Source of the DNA: CAXBDP01 sp963974465
Lineage (GTDB): Bacteria; Bacteroidota; Bacteroidia; Cytophagales; Cyclobacteriaceae
DNA length: 64,000 nucleotides
Strand: one strand, 5' to 3'
Assembly: GCA_049340005.1 (NCBI GenBank)
Contig: JBMPIY010000013.1
Part shown: positions 62,377 through 64,000 of the stretch, piece after piece
Numbering within the stretch: position 1 is the stretch's first letter
How the letters are laid out: the number at the start of each line of letters is the position of its first letter
Notes under the pieces: generated by a model
Seen by the model: only the letters and a program-made list of their open reading frames with translations
Database searches by the model: none
Told to the model about the DNA's origin: nothing
Translations under genes and position numbers: made by a program

Positions 62377-63126
62377 ATGAATTTCATTAATAGCTTACAT
62401 TGCGAATTATCGAAAATAAAAGGAAGTGCCCTACTATGGGTAAGTATTTGTGGCAGTATCGTCCTTTCAGTGGTTTTTACACTTCGATTTATATATCTGG
62501 ATTTCCATATAGATTTGTGGACAGAAAATAATGCCTGGGAAAGATTATATTTACAAAATGCCAGACCTTTTGCGGGCTTTTTACTTCCAATTGGAGTTAT
62601 ACTAATCTGTAGTTTAATTACTCAAATAGAATACAGAAATAACAACTGGAAACAATTACATACTACACCACAAAAATACTATACCATCTTTCTTGCAAAG
62701 TTTACTACTCTTTTGATAGTGACCTTTATTGTTTTCTTCTTTTTTAACGTGGGTGTTTTGATGAATGGCATTGTGCCTAATCTAATTGTCGGTGGATCAT
62801 TTCCAAGAGACGCTATTCCTTTTCAATTTCTTTTAGAGCAAACCATTAAGTCTTTTATTTCCATATTACCGATAATTGGACTACAATATCTTTTAAGTTT
62901 ACAGTACAAAAATTTTATTGTTGCCATTGGTGCGGGGCTTGTTTTATATGTGGGTACCATGCCTATGTCCAGAGTCGATTTTAGTTTCTTAAGTCCTTAC
63001 AGTTATGCATTACACTATTTTGACCAAAACTTTAATGACCATCATTACTCAAGAGCAATAATTTACTTCTTTTTATTATTTACAATTAGTTTTTTCCTAT
63101 ACATAAAAAAGAAAGAAAAAGGTTAA
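62377..63126 (+). CDS. ABC-2 type permease, lantibiotic-immunity-like
   Basis: A 249-residue protein with six hydrophobic helices. The start FINSLHCELSKIKGSALLWVS and the EYRNNNWKQLHTTPQKYYTIFLAK segment are typical of ABC-2 permeases that accompany BcrA-like ATPases. Together with the kinase and regulator upstream it suggests sensing and removal of a membrane-active peptide. The substrate is inferred only from family and context. Confidence 0.82.
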   Translation: MNFINSLHCELSKIKGSALLWVSICGSIVLSVVFTLRFIYLDFHIDLWTENNAWERLYLQNARPFAGFLLPIGVILICSLITQIEYRNNNWKQLHTTPQKYYTIFLAKFTTLLIVTFIVFFFFNVGVLMNGIVPNLIVGGSFPRDAIPFQFLLEQTIKSFISILPIIGLQYLLSLQYKNFIVAIGAGLVLYVGTMPMSRVDFSFLSPYSYALHYFDQNFNDHHYSRAIIYFFLLFTISFFLYIKKKEKG

Positions 63127-63283
63127 TAAAGTAGCTACAACACTAAAAATAGGTCATTGGGCAGATAGTGCTGAAGTCGAAAATGATTACATTTAAGAAA
63201 TATGCAGAAGATTGGTAATTTGTAACCTTGAAGTACCCAACAATTCATATTATTAACGTCACCCAACTATTCATAGTCAATTA

Positions 63284-63369
63284 CTACCTAATCATCCTCA
63301 ACAAATACACCCCATAGCCGCTTTTAAGGCTGAGCCAGCTCGCTTAATTGTTGTTTATTGATAAAGCCC
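63284..63369 (-). pseudogene. rmlA: 3' end of rmlA, stub 4
   Basis: Leftward it reads GFINKQQLSELAQP before a 5-base deletion, as in stub 1; the remaining end and the TAG (63284-63286) are still recognisable. The flank CACCCAACTATTCATAGTC toward 63257 is shared with stub 3, and TTAACGTCAC before it may be a worn attC-like end. It closes the module holding the CDF gene and ABC operon. Confidence 0.78.
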
Positions 63370-63373
63370 TCTA

Positions 63374-63595
63374 CTAATTTCGGAGAAGTTCAGAAATAGA
63401 AATTTCTAATCCATCCGCTATTTTTATCAAAGTTAGTAACCGAGGGTTCGTTTTGCCATTTTCAATCATATACAATTGAGTTCTGCCAATCTCACAATCA
63501 AAGGCAAATGACTTTTGGTCAAGTCCTTTCTCCTCTCTTAACTGTTTGATTTTAGCACCTAGTTTTTGAAAATATTTTAATTCTTTCGTGTTCAC
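63374..63595 (-). CDS. XRE-family helix-turn-helix regulator
   Basis: A 73-residue protein starting with GTG at 63595 (MNTKELKYFQKLG). The whole chain is one HTH_3 domain: KIKQLREEKGLDQKSFAFDCEIGRTQLYMIENGKTNPRLLTLIKIADGLEISISELL. It is divergent from a SymE-like toxin gene and shares a 61-bp control region with palindromic sites, so it may repress both. Possible antitoxin or regulator role is inferred. Confidence 0.85.
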   Translation of the reverse strand: MNTKELKYFQKLGAKIKQLREEKGLDQKSFAFDCEIGRTQLYMIENGKTNPRLLTLIKIADGLEISISELLRN

Positions 63596-63647
63596 TATTC
63601 CGAATATCTGGAAATTATTTATATATTGTGTTCGGAATAATGAACAC
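63588..63647. promoter_or_regulatory. Two GTGTTC-N8-GAA operator-like sites in the XRE/SymE divergent region
   Basis: Site 1 (63588-63607) is GTGTTC, 8 bp, GAATAT and overlaps the XRE start codon. Site 2 (63628-63647) is GTGTTC, 8 bp, GAACAC, a perfect palindrome. They are 40 bp apart. TATTCCGAA and TTCGGAATA between them form a second inverted repeat. The layout suits XRE autoregulation with control of the divergent gene. Confidence 0.65.
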
Positions 63648-63656
63648 GTGATTTAG

Positions 63657-63815
63657 ATGAACCGATTTAGAAAGCTGAAAATCTATCAAAAATTTAGAAC
63701 TCGGACTTGGGACAATACGACTGTTCCAGAAATCCGGCTTGAAGGACACTGGCTGAAAAAACTTGGGTTTGAGATTGGAAAAGAAATTAAAGTTGAGCAA
63801 AAAAGAATAAACTGA
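63657..63815 (+). CDS. SymE-family toxin-like small protein, possibly frameshifted at its end
   Basis: A 52-residue frame: RKLKIYQKFRTRTWDN, then TVPEIRLEGHWLKKLGFEIG and KEIKVEQKRIN. This matches the SymE toxin core (swapped-hairpin, AbrB-like; IRLxGxWLxxxGF). SymE proteins cleave or sequester RNA in type I systems. After a run of six A at about 63799-63804, one more base would continue the protein as NKLTITLTEKWIKE to a TAA at 63848-63850, so the present stop could be a frameshift or a base-calling error. Divergent XRE gene adjacent. Confidence 0.65.
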   Translation: MNRFRKLKIYQKFRTRTWDNTTVPEIRLEGHWLKKLGFEIGKEIKVEQKRIN

Positions 63816-64000
63816 CCATTACGCTGACTGAAAAATGGATTAAAGAATAATTAGGCTCAATAAGCGTAGCTGTTGCACAATATGTCTATAATGACTAAGT
63901 TTTATTCGACTTGCCAAATTCGATATTTTTGAGACTTCAATGGTGAGCTTTGGGTTTTTAGTTTGAGTGTGTTTAGGTAGTATCCGATAAGGACAAGTAG

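Noticed and set aside
1..64000. CRISPR arrays, tRNA or rRNA genes, replication origin
   Set aside because: No regular short repeats with equal spacers, no tRNA cloverleaf or rRNA-like sequence, and no DnaA-box cluster were seen.

Overview
The window looks like a chromosomal segment of a Bacteroidota bacterium, probably a cytophagalean (order inferred, not proven). The evidence is a type IX secretion (T9SS) C-terminal domain, paired PID-CTERM proteins, a TPR/LuxR-type membrane regulator, a BshA bacillithiol enzyme, LytS/LytTR two-component pairs, TAnnTTTG promoter boxes, and few Shine-Dalgarno sequences. I see no tRNA, rRNA, CRISPR array, integrase or replication origin.

Layout. (1) 1-7945: a duplicated surface-protein locus. 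The end of one T9SS protein plus a PID-CTERM protein is followed by a truncated relative, two near-identical secreted proteins (the second truncated), a TPR-LuxR regulator between them, a full 1 kDa-residue-scale T9SS protein (about 998 residues), and a second PID-CTERM protein. (2) 7958-48897: mostly ordinary core genes. They include hflX, a mannose operon (GH125 mannosidase, MFS transporter, ROK kinase), psd, fRMsr, ribD, prmC, GH47 mannosidase, bshA, a GH3-beta-lactamase fusion, mutL with two rhomboids, an aldose dehydrogenase, a porin, rnr, a prenyl synthase, rpmA/rplU, nrdB/nrdA, an rluD-type gene, a LytS/LytTR pair and a class V aminotransferase. (3) 48900-64000: an AT-rich accessory region. 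It holds small orphan genes, toxin-antitoxin-like pairs, an AraC/serine hydrolase pair, a CDF-type transporter and a sensor kinase/regulator/ABC operon, separated by several families of repeats.

Two signals stand out. First, the octamer GCGGGAGG occurs 35 times on the two strands between 109 and 48856, inside genes of either direction and in any frame, where chance predicts under one. It is absent from 48857-64000. It behaves like a Chi site or a DNA-uptake sequence. Second, the accessory region is a repeated module. A short conserved ORF tail (R1, three copies, rightward) is followed by one or more single-gene cassettes, several ending in a roughly 130-bp inverted-repeat element resembling an integron attC site. 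The module then ends in the leftward 3' end of an rmlA (glucose-1-phosphate thymidylyltransferase) gene (four copies). It reads as a gene-capture hotspot next to an rmlA gene that has been multiplied in tandem.

Functionally, the core part combines mannan/N-glycan breakdown, envelope biogenesis, and DNA and RNA maintenance. The accessory part looks like a reservoir for stress, peptide-resistance and addiction genes.
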